Notes: generated from the sequence alone by a model not told the origin. A DNA stretch of 64,000 nucleotides from Ganoderma boninense (GCA_002900995.3 CM035308.1:3038001-3102000); one strand, 5' to 3'; numbered from the stretch's first letter, positions 31,911 through 45,289 are shown. Made by a program: numbers and translations.

Positions 31911-34770
31911 ACGTAAGAAGTTGCATTCCGAGGATGCTCACCCACTGTCGATCTTGAAGCCCGTCGAGGGAGCGGCGGGCGACGATGTCAGGGTCGTTTT
32001 TAACCTCCAATATCATGCGAGCCTGCTGACGCTCCTGATACCAGGTTGTCGGTGTCCGTGGGGACGAGAGGAGGCTCGTGTTGCGGTGAGGTTGCAGACT
32101 GCATTCGGTTTTCAGGCTTCGGACTGTGATCTGAGATTCGAAGAGTCGTCTCGGCTGTGCTCAATATTAACATATTTCGTTCTCGGGCCGTTCGCCCCGC
32201 ATGTCGGGCGGGCAACCATCGCGGCGCTTTGCCGCTATCTGCCCCCACTCACACATCTATCTATGGTAAGAATCGTCCGAACTTCCCTGTCGTCCATGCT
32301 GACTTCGGCGCCCGCATCCCTCGGCTCTTGAGCCGCAGGGTTTCTTTCGAAACGTAGCCCGGCAGCCGTCAGCAATAGGCTCGGCTGGATGCACCAAGGA
32401 GACATACTAGACCAGCCCTCGACCTCGATATCCCGCTTTTCACGACGGGGGCGGGCGGTGACCACGCGCAACGCAGTCGAGCGAGCGCAAGGTGCGATCG
32501 CTGCCCCTCCCGACAGCGCACTAGTGCACCCTTCGCATGACGAGGAGGATGGAAGCACACACGGAAGGCGCTAGACCGAGAACGTGGGACACGGGTCGCT
32601 GTGCTTTCCTCGTCCGGCATCGTCTACCCCTGCACAAACGCCAATCTAGGGTTAGCACTCGTCGACGCTCTCGTCCCCTAAGCTGATGGTCGCGTCCCCC
32701 AGTAAGTACCATTCTCGAACCTTGAGTACGACGCCCTCTTCCCTGCCTTGGCACTCCTCAATGGCAGGCTATAAACATGCCCATCAGCGGCGCGCTCAAT
32801 ATGCGGAGAAAACAACGAACCAGTGAGTCTCTCTTGACTCTCGCCGCCGGGAAACCCGCGACGCATGCCGTTGAGCGAGGGCTCCATCCGGATCGTGTTC
32901 GACTTCGATGAGCGGGGTCGCGCTGGCGGCACGTCGCAATCATGCCGGGCCCTTCGTGCTCGAGACGTCGCCCGTCCGGGCGATGGGGATGGGAGCGCGA
33001 GGCAAGCGGTTTGAGAGTGGTAAGTCGGTGGGGAGGGGATAGGTCGGAGGATGACGTCGAACGCCGTCTATATACGCCACAGACGGTGTTCTGTGCATGA
33101 AGACGGGTTCGGCAGAAGTAGAAACGGTACAGCGGGTCGTCCGTGCGCCATAGCGTCGTCTGGCTCAGGATGATTGTCGCCTGGTCTGCCAGTCGCCGTA
33201 GTATTTCGTGCAGTGCACGGCCTCGCTCCTCGCTTGTGCGTGCGGTTCTAACCGCGGTGCGTGCTTTCCATGAACTTTACGACGCCGTTTCAGTGCTCAT
33301 CCGTGTTCCATCGCCCAACAGATGCGACGCGGCTCCGAACCTCTGAGTCCCCCGCGCGAGGCAGCAGTTGTGCCCGCAGTTTTGCGATCGGAAAGGACCA
33401 TCATCCCTGAACCCAGTACGTACGTGCGTCACATTTTCGTCGCCAGCCCTCTGCCCAGAAATTGCGTACGGCGGTTAGCGCGGTGCCGGACGAAGGGGAA
33501 AGGCACGCTCCGCCTCTCGGGAAGCTCGCCAGTTCGCACCAAGCGATATTCAAATCGAGCCGATGTCATCGCGTTTCCACGGACCCAGGCGGGGCGTGAC
33601 CGGCGAATGACGATGTTGGTACGTATGGCAGCTAGCGCTCCGAATCTTGTTGAATCTTGACCTTCGCGGTGCCAAGATGATCCTTTAATCGTAGGCTCCT
33701 GAGAAGCTTCGATAGCGTAGTCGTGGCAGTACGGGGGATAGCATCGAACCACCTGGGCGCGCACGCGATGATGTGACGGAAAAATAGCAACAGCCCATGT
33801 ACGGTCGGCCCCGCAAAGTTAGCCGAGGTTGGGGCGGACTAGCTAGCCGCAACTTCTGTGGCGGGCGTGACGATCTTGGTTGAATCTCGCTGCCTCCCCT
33901 TGCACCGTTCGCGTCGGTGGAAAGACTGGGCGAGCATATTTCTACTCATAGGTATTGAACTGTGCGTGTGTATATTACTGCTTTATGTTTGGATAATTCC
34001 ACGTGGACCCAGAAGCTACGACACGGATCCGAATGTCGATACGTGCAAATTAGTGCCGTGCAAAAATGTAGGCGTATAGGAGGAGCCCGTCGCTTATATA
34101 AGCAAGCCGGACCTCCACCTTCGTCGTAACGTGGGCGAGGTGACGTACGCTTTGGTTGCAGTGGGGCCGTGGCACTGGTTTCGCGGACAGCGAAGGCGGC
34201 GCTTAGCATCATCGCATCCGCCCTCCTGCAGCAGACTGAATCCACCATGCATATTTCTACAATAGGTATTGACCTGAGCGTTCGGCCGCCATGTAATCTT
34301 TTGTATGATAATTTGGTGAAGATGAGCATCGCACCCGGATCAATGCGATATCAAATTACAAGTTGTGCTACACATGTTCAACATTGCCGCCTTGTTGTCG
34401 GGTTCGAGGCTGCCGGGACACATTGACAGTTTAATGTTTGTATGCACACCGTTTTCCACTTTAACTGAACGAAATCACCAAGCGTATGAGGGAGCGGCTG
34501 ATACGAACCGTTTTCACTTTGAAGCGGCGGGAGACGGGAGTGCGATATACATCAACTTCTTGACGCTTCGCACGTCGAGAATCCTCACCGTGACACTGGC
34601 ACGGTCCGCGTTCGCAGAACGTTCACGGCGTGCACATCATCGCGGATGGTTGCATTGCTGACATTCGCGCAATGTCAGTCGGGAGTGCGAGGTGCGCGGT
34701 TAAGGTCGAGAGCGCCAAAGCGGTCCGCGTTGGTGCACGGCGTGCACATCTCGAGATGGTGCTGGAGAAG
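31911..34770. other. Decayed DNA with short duplicated segments
   Basis: No exon can be supported. A diverged pair of short repeats (33933-33960 and 34249-34272, sharing CATATTTCTAC and ATAGGTATTGA) suggests old duplication. The TATATAA-like motif near 34096 has no convincing gene behind it. Confidence 0.35.
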
Positions 34771-35262
34771 CTGAGGAAGAGCACCTCAAAACGGTACGCG
34801 CGGAGGTGTAGAAGCCAACAACACCGTCGAAGACGGAGTCAACTCCAGAGGAGGTGTTGGCCGCGGAGGAAAGGAAGCACTTCGCGCGCGCTCGCAGGCG
34901 GTAAAGATGGCTGCGCTAGATTCGTCGAGTAGCGAAGCGCATTCGATGTTGGCATAGGACACTCGCGAGTGGACACGATTACGGGCTGATTACGGGCTAT
35001 TACGGGACGAAGAAAGGCGCTACGGCCAGCGACACGCGCCAACACCGCCGTGGAGGTACTGCGACGGGCAAGTCGGAACTCAGATGCTGCGGAGAGGCAC
35101 GTCCGGATTGTAACTGGAGGTGCCGAGGAAGAGCGCCTCGAAACAGGCACGGGCAGAGGAGGTGTAGAAGGCAACACCGTCGAAGAGGGAGTCCATCTCG
35201 ATGGTGGTTGGGCGACAGAGGAGAGAGCACGCATAGCGCACATGCAGGCAGTACAGAGATGG
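34771..35262 (+). repeat. Diverged direct repeat, two units of about 143 bp
   Basis: Unit 1 (34771-34913) and unit 2 (35121-35262) share blocks such as GAGGAAGAG, GGAGGTGTAGAAG and ACACCGTCGAAGA, and end with AAGATGGC or GAGATGGC. Spacing is 350 bp. They are clearly related but much mutated. Confidence 0.65.
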
Positions 35263-35507
35263 CGGCACGCAACTGCCACCAGGGATTGAGTAGGATAATT
35301 CACGCTATGGGCAGGATGGTCGCTGAAAATGAGGTTGGGGGAGCGCAACCGACGAATCGCAAGGACGCGTGGGTGAACGCGTCTGCGGGAAGGGGGACCA
35401 GAGGGGATAAGAAGGTAGATGACGGAGAACGATGTCAAGAGTGCAATAAAAAGAACTTTGGGTTCCTCGAGACAGGACTGTGTGGCGAATGCAGCATTAG
35501 TGGTTGA
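35208..35507 (+). CDS. Small CxxC-CxxC ORF, unknown function
   Basis: The frame ends with CQECNKKNFGFLETGLCGEC, a C-x2-C-x12-C-x2-C zinc-ribbon-like motif, then five residues and the stop at 35505-35507. The upstream part is basic and low in hydrophobic residues. It overlaps unit 2 of the direct repeat, so it probably belongs to a repeat family rather than to a host gene. The start is not secure and an upstream exon is possible. Function not assigned. Confidence 0.35.
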   Translation: MGDRGESTHSAHAGSTEMAARNCHQGLSRIIHAMGRMVAENEVGGAQPTNRKDAWVNASAGRGTRGDKKVDDGERCQECNKKNFGFLETGLCGECSISG

Positions 35508-35679
35508 CGTGTCCGCAGGCATATGTCGCGGATGGGATGTGGAGGAGGATGCAGGGTTGGTGCATGAGCTCTAGAAGGATGAAACATAGGGCACCAGGGT
35601 GTCATAGAATATGTGCAATAAAACGTGATTGGGACGTTCCGGTCGAGCCTGGAAAGGCGGACGGTCGATGAAAATGCAT

Positions 35680-38620
35680 TCATTCTTTGACATGGGCATA
35701 CGACGGGAGCACGTAGTAGTACAGGCTATCCATGACTGAATATCGGCAAGATTCAGGGAGACGGGAAGAGCAACGTATGGGACATACAAGAACAGAGGAG
35801 TCTGAACTACCAGATTTCGGAGAGCACCGTCTATTCTGAGGCTCGTGGGACAACCGAAGCCGCGACAATACAAGATCTGGGAGTAGGAAACAATAGAGAA
35901 GGTGTTTCATGCGAAGACGAGTTGCCCTGAAGGAGGTGCATGTTAGTGAGCGCAGGCGGAGCGCAGTAGATTGAAACAAACAGATTCGAGCTTTTTTATC
36001 ACCAGAGCCGGAGGCAAGAAAACTGAACCGGGGGTTTAAAGTGACTGATATGACTGAGAACATTACCAGACACACCGTCAGCGATCGAATGAACATAAAT
36101 ACAGGAAGGTTGAAATTGACACTGAACTCACCGGAATTTGTGTGACCCGACAATGTACACAATAGGGCGGCGGTTTGAGCATCCCAAAACTTTATCTCTG
36201 TATCCTTCGATCCAGAGACTATGTACTTCCCATCGCTAGAGGTGCCAACCGAAAGGACGTATTCCTTGTGAGCGGCGATTGCCCTCGTGGACGTACTACC
36301 TTTGTCTGAGTCTCCGTCATTCTCCCTGCCCACCCTGCCCAAGACTTGCTGAATGTCCCAGTATCGGATTGTATGGTCGAGGGACCCGGTAACAATGTTG
36401 CTTTCCTGAGTGAATGCTACACTGTGAACGCCGTCAGAGTGGCCCTGGAAAGTGTGAATGAGTTCTCCAGTGGCGATCTTCCACATTCGCACGACGGAGT
36501 CAGCACAGCCGGCGATGACGAGTTGGTCATCGGGAGATATGGATATTGACGTAACCTCGGCGTCGGGTTCCGTCTCAAGGCTGACTACAGGCCCGAAGTT
36601 AAACGATTTGAGGACTTTCAGCCATGGATGTGTTCGAAGAAATGGGAAGGTGGAGACACTCACACACTCGGCATTGGCTTGTGACATGATTCATGCTCCA
36701 AATTCTGACCGTGCGATCAGTCGACCCTGACGCGACGATTTGGCCGTCCTTAGACATGTCTAGGCCAAATACGGGCTGCGTATGACCTCTGAAAACCCTC
36801 CATATCTGCCCAAGCTGGACGTCCCAGAGCTATTATATTTTTGAATTGACATTAGCTGCAACTGCGACGTATGCGGGAAGATGTATGTATATTTGCGAAA
36901 CGTACGTTGATCGCTGCGTCCTCACCGCCAGTCGCGAGATATTTGCTATCTGGGGTGAAGCAAAGGCTCCGCACATAGTTCTCGATCCCTTCGTCAGTCC
37001 TGTCCTTATGTTCAAGCTCACTATAAAACGGTCAGACCGAGAGTGCGAGAGAACGTATAATATATACCACATCAAAGTTCCTGCGCATGCGTCATACACA
37101 CGCGCCTGTGCCAAGCAGCCGGTCGCGAGAAAATGCCCACACATGGAGAAGCGAACACAGCAAACCACGCTTAAGTACAACCGGTTAGCGTGTCACTTCG
37201 GTTCGTGAATGATAGACTTACGTAGTGTGTTCCAATGTGTGGAGCAGATCCACATCCGTAATTCCCACCGCGTGCTCTCGCGGGTCTTCAAGCACAGACT
37301 TGGAGTTATAGAAGTCCGCGAACCACTGGCCGGTACCTTGTTTTGTGGAGCTAGGTGCCGCAGCTACGCTGTTGGTACGATCTACAGTCGTGCTGGAGGA
37401 TATTTTGCGAGGTGGAAGCAGCGGGCTCGTAAATGTTGCAGGCGCTTCGTGAGACGGTTCGGCGGGGGTAGATTGTTCTGATATGCAGAGTTAAGCGAAG
37501 AACTGCGAGACAGAGTTGTACCCGCGTAATTCAGCACTCACCGCCGACAGGTTTCGCATTCTCGTGTCCAGATACTCGACTGGAAGGGGCTGTGAAGAGT
37601 TCTATCACTAGAGGACCCTTCTGCGACGGAGGGAGACGGGACGGTATCGGAGGCACGGGACCCTTCGGGGGTAGGACCACGGCGGCTGAATATCCGGCGC
37701 TCGGTTTGGCGGGCATAGGCTGGGGAGTCCTCTGCACCGGAGCGGTAGCCCACAGATAACTGGGAAGTCGAGGTACAGACATCGGCGTTGCAGTGGTGAC
37801 TTGTCGCTCATGCTCGCGCGGCAGGCTGTATCCTTGGATTCGGTCGTCTTCTCTTCCATGACTACGTACGCCACTACGGGAGGCATCGCCCGACCTTCCA
37901 GGTCCGACAAGATCTAGTCGAGGGCAGATGACGATAGGAAATCCATGAGAAGTGAGAGAACGAAGATGCATGCAGAGCAGCTCACCGGTAGGTATGTAGG
38001 GCAGTCTGTTGTCGAAAGGTTTGATGGACACTCCGGCGTATGAGTTGGCATGGTGGTCGGAACTACCCATGACGACGTCGCCGTCGAAACCACTACCCTT
38101 GGAGCTTCCCTCTTTGCTGAAAATAGGGACTCTCTTCTCGTCCCTAACACTGCGACCAGGATAAACGTTACCGCCGGAACGTACAGCCGTGCCGGGAGGG
38201 CTGGAAATTGGCAGAGTGTTGTCGTCCTCGGGACGATCACCGGTGTCGCGACCATTCTTGTGCAGCATTTCAAGGAGCGCAACGGAGGCACGAATCTTGG
38301 CCAACTCGTCGATTTGGGTGGCAACTGTAAAAGAAAATACCATGGTTGGGAGAGGAAGAGGGGCGAGCGACATATGGAGGTCGGGACGTACTTTCTTTCT
38401 CATACATGTCACACTGGAGCTTGAGACGCTTACAGTGGCTCTGAAGCCTCCTGAACTCCGTTCGAATTTGCTCCACAGACTGGTCGAGGATCGGGAAGGA
38501 GTCTTCTTCCTCTTCTACGGTAGCCATAGAATGAGAGCGTTTACCCTGTTGAAGAAGAAAGTAAGGGATGGGTAAGGACGGGATGGGTCCATTGCGTACG
38601 ATGTGGTCGGAGGCAGACAT
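35680..38620 (-). CDS. Tup1-like WD40 transcriptional repressor
   Basis: Nuclear co-repressor type protein. Exons on the minus strand are about 38620 (or 38527)-38392, 38324-37986, 37913-37542, 37477-37222, 37169-37068, 37020-36906, 36829-~36664, then to 36132, and 36053 onwards. The N-terminus has a helical EQIRTEFRRLQSHCKRLKLQ and DELAKIRASVALLEMLHK, a coiled-coil tetramerisation-like region. A Ser/Pro-rich linker follows. WD40 blades begin VVCCVRFSMCGHFLATGC and continue NYVRSLCFTPDSKYLATGGE, FGLDMSKDGQIVASGSTDRT, ISISPDDQLVIAGCADSVVR and VAFTQESNIVTGSLDHTIRY, ending near 35980 in LNPRFSFLASGSGDKKAR. The first blade and the phrase GIENYVRS are typical of Tup1. The last blade has Cys where Trp is usual (ARICLFQ). 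The 3' end after 35950 is unclear. It is likely a divergent paralogue rather than the main Tup1. Confidence 0.75.
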
Positions 38621-41600
38621 CAGGGGCGGAGGCGCAACAGGGAATAGGAAAGCGCCTGCGACACCGTCCCCTTAAGACCTGTCTGACCGCCGTAACGCGT
38701 TTAACAAAGCGGCCTGGAAGAACCTCCAGCTTGCTTGCAGCTAGTCAGAGCTCACACATCCTAAAAATGAAGCGGGGCATGTTATTTAAGGCAGTTCTCT
38801 TGACAAGGGGGGTATCGCAATACGCCGGGAGCTATACGCTTCCTTCTGCGAAGCTAGACACGACCCTCGAGATCTTCACGAGGGGTTGGAAGACGGGAAG
38901 ATGTCGGAGCCAGTGGGGATGCAAGTACCCCAGCACCTGCATCTACGGAGAGGAATGTCTCCTATTTGCAGCCGGCGTGGCTCTTCGAATCCCATATTAA
39001 AATCGAGTTCAGCATACAACATCCGCGACCGGGATGGTTGAGCGTATAGTAGCCACCAATCCATACATCGGGCTCACCATACTAGAAGAGCGGTACCCTT
39101 CCCACGCGCGGGCCAGGGATAAACGTTCACCATTGAAGTCCGAGGTGGCCATGGCCGCGAGGAACTTCTGAGCACGAATGTAGGCCATACTGCCCTATGG
39201 ATGGATGGCTGAAAGCTTCGGCAGTGGGCACCCTCGCCGTAATCTCCATCCATCGACCCTGGCTTCGGACGGCGTTTGACGGAAGACCAGTCGAATGCAT
39301 TGCCGTAACTACTGCCTGAGGGAAGTGCATTTCGGGGTTACAGCTGTTTGCAGAACGATAGTCGCGTTCGAAAAAAACTCGATTGAGTCTGGATACGCTT
39401 GGCTTATCGACCCACCATGCTTTAAAGGATGTAGATGATTGTAGCCGAGCGGAGAATGCTGCTGAATCCCGGTGCCGCAGACCATCACATGGCTGATAGA
39501 GGAGCGCAGGAGGGAATGACAACGTTCGGATGCGAAGGTAATGAAAGCGACTGGCATCGCGATGTCAACGGTGCCGAGGAGAGTTCCTGATGATCACAAC
39601 TTACTCGATCGGTGTCCACACGAGCGGTAACCTTGACTGGCAGATAGTTCTCATGACGAAGTCGAACAAATCCAACGGCAACGACGCTGGGGTCATTGAT
39701 CGACCCCCATCTCTCGCAGATCAAGCATTAACGCTAGAGGACTTGCAGTCGGACGTCCATAGGTGCAGAAGGGGTGGGATACTGTACGATTTAACGCCAT
39801 TTACCAGGCTTGCAGGGGATGACCTTTCACAGGGACATGGTGTGGGAGGAAACTTGGGAGGGCTCTCCGATAGAAGGTGGCGTGGTACTGACTTAATGAC
39901 CGAGCAGCGAAAATCTCAATCGAACCTGCGAATTCCTACACGGAAGACATGGGCTGTGGGGTAAATGACGTTTGGCTGAGGCTGAGAATCGACTGTAAGG
40001 TTTGCCTACCTGGCAGAACATTCTATCCGGGCCTAGAATTCTGGTAATGGACCGAAGTCTGCAGATACCGGTCCCAAACTCGATACCCCGCGTACGGTCA
40101 CTCCGAGTCCGAGTCTCGCTGAACAGGAGCGCCAGGCCCGGCAGAGGGGAGCAAGAAGGACTGTCCTGTCTGCGAAGGCAAGTAAGAAGGGCCTCACCTT
40201 ACGCTTACACCGTGGCCTCCGATGACATCTCTCGGGCGCGGAATGACTAGGTCCGGACTCGCTACTCAGCGCTCTCTTTGGGAAAGAACATAATGCACAG
40301 CCTTCGGCAGAGAGCAACGCCGAGGCAATGGCGCTTATTCGACCTTCCGCCTTCACCACAACATTATCTGTTATTCAAAACCTGAAAGCAAACGAATTGA
40401 CAGCATGGTCTGGAAGGTGAAGGTGAAGGCCATGGTTCTGTTGAAGAAATACATGTAAGTGGCAATTGGTTCTCAGCAGACAGTTCCCCACTTCTGCGCC
40501 CTCGGCAACGCGCCTCAGTGTGCCAGATCATATTCCCTTGGACAAACAACGCGGCCGGTAATGGCTATGTGTGTAGACAGCAAGTGGCGAAATTGAATAT
40601 ATGACACACGTAGTGTCCCACGCTGGTGAGCTGGCTCCATTAGCCCTAGTTTGTGGATCTTGGTGACGACGCGCCATGCAGCACGACCACTTCTTCTCGG
40701 TAGTCTTGCTCTCAAGGGCAGAGCGCTTTTCCTCCATTGAACAGACGACGGAGACTTATTGTTCAAGTTCATCCGTCAGGTTACAGGCCTTGTTCTGGAA
40801 TTCGGTGGTCATCATCATAATATCCATAACTTCGGTATCAATGAGTGGCTTTGGTGTCAGTTGGTGTCCCGTCTTCACCAGATCGGCTGGAGAAGATCAA
40901 CTCAAAGTATATCGTACAGGCTGTCAAGGCTGTCGGCGGCCTTCCCCTACAGACTGTGGCGCTCGATCAGAACGTTTACCCATATGATGACGATGCCTGT
41001 CAGTTTCTTGCTGCTAAATCCTGCTGATGCACTCCTGGCCATACTTACCCGGGGTCGTATTCTGGCAGACATTCACATGACCCCCAGGGGCCCATAATTC
41101 ACACTCCCGCTTCAAGGTACGTCACTTAGCATCCATTCGGGTGCATTTCTCTCAGGCTAGATCCACGGTCCAACGACCGTGCTGTGGACCTCTCATTCAA
41201 CTAGTCGTTGAAAACACCACAGTTTCGAGTACAATTTCTCGGCTGCTTCAGTGTAAGACCATACCTGATTATGCACTACAGTAAATCAACTGGACACGTC
41301 CGTGTTCCAGACGGATCTTCAATAGTACCGGCATCCCGGCGTTCCACCATGGAGCAGGCTTAAGGTATCCCATCAACCTTGTCCAACCGTTACACATACT
41401 CCATGCCGTATTCTCATGGTTGTATCGTCCTGCGCAAGACCCGCGCTGTTATTGGGACAAGTTCTCCCCCTAGTGTGGCGGGACGTCGATACACATTTTC
41501 TTAGACTTGACCCACTTGTTCTAGCTCGACGCCGTGCAATGTCGCCGGCGGTCGGGAAGGAACATTCGCTCAGGGATAAGGTTTCTGAGTTTCTTTTCGA

Positions 41601-42327
41601 GAGCGAGAGCAGGGGGACGACCAGCAAGGTGGAAGGGCGCTTGCGTAGCTTGGTGTCTGTTGGCAGGAGCGGACGCTCGCTCTCCAACTTGGGAACGGAC
41701 CACCGACAGGCACGAATTTTGCGTCGCAATTAGGTCCTTCGTCCTGCTCATCTTTTCCGAGCACTCCCTTCTCTGGGTTTCTCAGTGACTACCGGCTGCA
41801 CTACTGTGCGGACAGGGCAAGTCGAATTCACGATCTCCTGTCCCGCCTGGGAGGAGAGACCAGGAGGAACGCAACGTTCCTGTCAGTTTCTCTATGCTAT
41901 GAACCGAACAGGTCCTAGTTGGCTAGCTCCAGCTTTAGGGTACCACGCGTGCCCTTTGCGGACAGAAGTCTACAAGCGACGACCAATGGTCTCCAGGTTC
42001 CCTAGAATCTTACGGAGTGCGGCCATGTGACACGAGCAATTCCTATAGATCGCTCCATTTGCTTCCTTGTTCAGCAGGAGACAGTCACAATCCGCACAGT
42101 GAAGGTGTGCAGGCGGACAAGTCGTGATGAAGGCGCTGCTATCGAAGCCTTGTATGGCAGGTTGACTGCGCCCCACTCCATCGGATTACTCCTGAAAGTA
42201 GACAGGATACGTAATTTACCATGCCGGTGTCATCCTTATCAGAATCGTGCAGTGCCTCCTTCGGCGGGGGTGCACATCACGATGGTATTTATACCGAGAA
42301 GACGCTGCCTCCATTCCTGACCGCGTC
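38621..42327. other. Long gap without recognised genes
   Basis: Short frames on both strands (for example plus 40759-41097, minus 39127-39522) show no domain and do not join. The 38.6-38.7 kb part must hold the Tup1-like gene's promoter. The segment before 42328 must hold that of the ABC gene. Confidence 0.4.
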
Positions 42328-45093
42328 ATGACGTCTCCCAACCGTGCTGACGGCGGAGGCGAGGACTCTCGTCTCAGCTCCCAATCCTCCAGTGATGATG
42401 CTCCTTCTCCTCTCGAATCTCAAGCCCATGGCATCCACCACCGGAAGATAGGAGTTTGGGATATGTTCGAAGACATATCTGCAGACCCATCCCCCATCCG
42501 TATGTCCATGCTGTTGGAGAGATGGAAGAATTTCTCGGACGCACTCCCTTTCTTGGTCCTCCTTGCGAAGGACGTCTTCAATATACCAAGGTGCAGCCAC
42601 CTGGTAATCGCTTTCGTCGCCGTCGAGTTCGCTCAGGCATTCATCCCTGTTGCTTTGATATGGTGAGTCAAACTTTGCTCCTTGTCTATTTTTACTCATT
42701 CAAATTATACATAGGCTCGAAGACAAAACATTACAGAGCGTACGTGGTATTATTTTAGAGATATTCTGGCGCTGACACCCGTGGCGGCAGGCGGAGGGCG
42801 TCACTGTCGACACTCCCGCCGTTGACAAGCAACTCTTCTTTCAGATTTCCATCGGCCTCATCCTCTCAAGTATCGTCAATGGACTCTTTGCTCGGGCTAA
42901 AAGGCACATAGAGAGGCCCCTCAATGCGCGCATCCGGCGATGGTATGCTTTACACTCATTTAGCGCCCGTGCGCGCCTTGATCTCCCGACGTACTCGGCT
43001 GCTACAATTCGGCGACAGCTTCACGACGTATCAGACGACTTGTGGGGTCAAACTGTTGTCTACAGGGTCCTAGAGCTCGCGACAAACATACTGAGCGCGA
43101 TGGCGCAGCTGTGCATGTCCGTCATCGTGCTCGTTCGGGCTATGAGCGACCAGGAGGACGGCTCTGTGTTGCTTGCCATTACCCTCTTTGCGGAAGTTAC
43201 ATACTGGCTTCCACGTATGAGTGCGTTTCGGAGGACTAGAGGTATGTGACTTGCCTTTTATTGAACTGGCGAAGGTGACGACGCATCGACAGTTTGGATC
43301 GCGACGACGTCGAATGAGGCCTACTTGAGGATGCGCGGGTGGCAGTCCACTGTTCGGGAGTTCAACTATCGAAAGGAATTAGTGGCGGGAGGGCTTTCTG
43401 AATATGCCACATCCGAGTTCAAGAAGGCTGCAGAGTGCATTGGGGACATGGACGCGGATTGGAATGAAGTCGAGGACCAAGTCCTCCAACGAACGGGCAG
43501 CTGGACAATCTTCACGGAGTCCCTTAAGCATTTACCTCAGGTACGTTGTTCTATTCACCTCAGCATTAGAAAACCGACGAGCTTTGATGGCTCTTCATTA
43601 GATCTACTTCATGTTTTGCGCGACACGACTCACAGCAGGTAGTCCTGTCTCCCTCGCCTCCCTGAACCTGGTACAGGCCACGACACACCGGTTCGCGTTC
43701 ACGTTGTACGAAATCATACACAAGGTCAGGTCTGCCGAGAGGCTGTTTGAGTCTTCCAAGAAGTTTTACAGAGCCAATGATATCCCAAATCTTGTCCGCG
43801 ATGGGACCATTCCATTCCCTGAAGATACTGCACAAGTAAAATCGGGAATTGAACTCGAATTCCGGTAGGTAATTGTGCGCTCTCAGGTGTGGTATGGTAT
43901 ACAGAGGTTGGTGGCTGACGATATACAGGAACGTCTCATTCAAGTATCCCGACGCTGAAAGATGGGCCCTCCAACATATTTCCTTCAAGCTCTTACCAGG
44001 ACAGCTCTGCGTGAGTCACGATCCTCGCGCTCAGTGGACTTCTGTTTTGATGTCATGGTTGATAGGTAATTGTCGGTGGGAACGGAGCCGGGAAGAGCAC
44101 GATCCTGAAGCTAATAACACGTCTTTACGACCCCGACGAGGGATCCATTCTGGTTGGAGGACACGACATCCGCACACTCAAGCTTCATGATCTCAGGCGC
44201 TGCATTTCCGTTCTATTCCAAGATTACACGCTCTTTCCGCTCTCAGTGAGTGCTCTTTCTAAACGGTCCTCGACCATCAATGTTTTGATCTCAATAGATA
44301 CACGATAATATCGCTCTCGGAGATCCCACCAATGCCTCTTCAAAGTACCACGTAGAGATGGCTGCGCGCCTCGCTGGCGCGGAGGGTTTTATTGATAAGC
44401 TGCCGAAAGGAATCGACACATTTCTCATGCGACCGGTACCCGATTCATATTCACGGGCAGTTGAGGGCTCAACGACAGCTTCTGGGCGGGTTAGGCAGGA
44501 ATACACTCGTCTTGGGGAGGCGCAGTCGCATTAAGCGGAGGCCAGATACAGAGGCTCGCTGTGTAAGTCCGAATCAAATATCGCTGTTCCGTTGATAAAT
44601 TCACGAGCGGGAGTTAATGTGGTTTAGGGCAAGAATGTTCATGGGATCAGTCGTGAACGAAGAAGGAACCGTGGGGTTGATGCTTTTTGACGAACCGAGT
44701 GCATCTCTTGACCCAGTCGCTGAGCACGGTGAGTTATTCTCGCAATACTACAATCTAGCATTTTTTATTCCGCTTGGTTTGGCTGGAGAACATCAGAACT
44801 CGTCGCTGATTACAGACTCCCTGATCCATGCATAGATCTGTTCAACCAGCTTCGAGAGCTCCGAGGGAGTAAGACGATGCTTTTCTCATCGCATCGGTTT
44901 GGAAATCTCACAAGCTTCGCTGATCTTATCTTGTAAGAATTAACACTCATGTCATTATTTCTATTCACTGATTATCAAATCCAGGTACATGGATGACACC
45001 GGCATTGTTGAGTCTGGTACTCATCATGAGCTCCTCCTTCAGAAGGGGAAATATGCTCACCTTTGGACCCTTCAAGCTGAGGCATTCTTGTAG
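42328..45093 (+). CDS. Half-size ABC transporter, possible frameshift
   Basis: Membrane transporter with one transmembrane domain and one ATPase domain, of a type common in Agaricomycetes; the substrate is unknown. The start [14 protein letters not shown] at 42328 leads into a Ser-rich cytosolic N-terminus, then membrane segments between 42540 and 43640 (for example [50 protein letters not shown]). The ATPase domain shows Walker [11 protein letters not shown] (44073-44102), Q-loop [12 protein letters not shown], signature [11 protein letters not shown] (from 44531), Walker [13 protein letters not shown] (near 44680) and switch His in FSSHR (near 44890). It ends LHTLQ-like, WTLQAEAFL, at 45091-45093. 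Upstream of the signature, the frame carrying [17 protein letters not shown] (frame ending in a stop at 44532) must change register. This is a one-base indel near 44500-44520 or an alternative 59-nt intron at 44436-44494 that removes conserved residues. Confidence 0.75.
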
Positions 45094-45289
45094 CTCAATG
45101 CCTCGTACTTGACGTTGCAATTAGGGATTTTGCTTGTATTTGCTCTGTTTGTCATAACATCAATCCGACACAGCCCCGTGCGTCAGTATCCCGCTGCACT
45201 ATACTCGCAGCTCTGTTTCGTGTGTCAGGCTCTCGCTGTCTTGCGTTTCCGCATCAGCAAAACCGGAAAAGTTGCGGCTAAGTGAATTC

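Noticed and set aside
34839..35522. 227-codon minus-strand ORF
   Set aside because: It overlaps the repeat units in antisense, lacks any motif and is rich in Ser/Arg/Pro as expected for a shadow.
25590..45093. Secondary-metabolite cluster joining the monooxygenase and ABC transporter
   Set aside because: They are 15 kb apart, with transposon debris and a Tup1-like gene between and no backbone enzyme.
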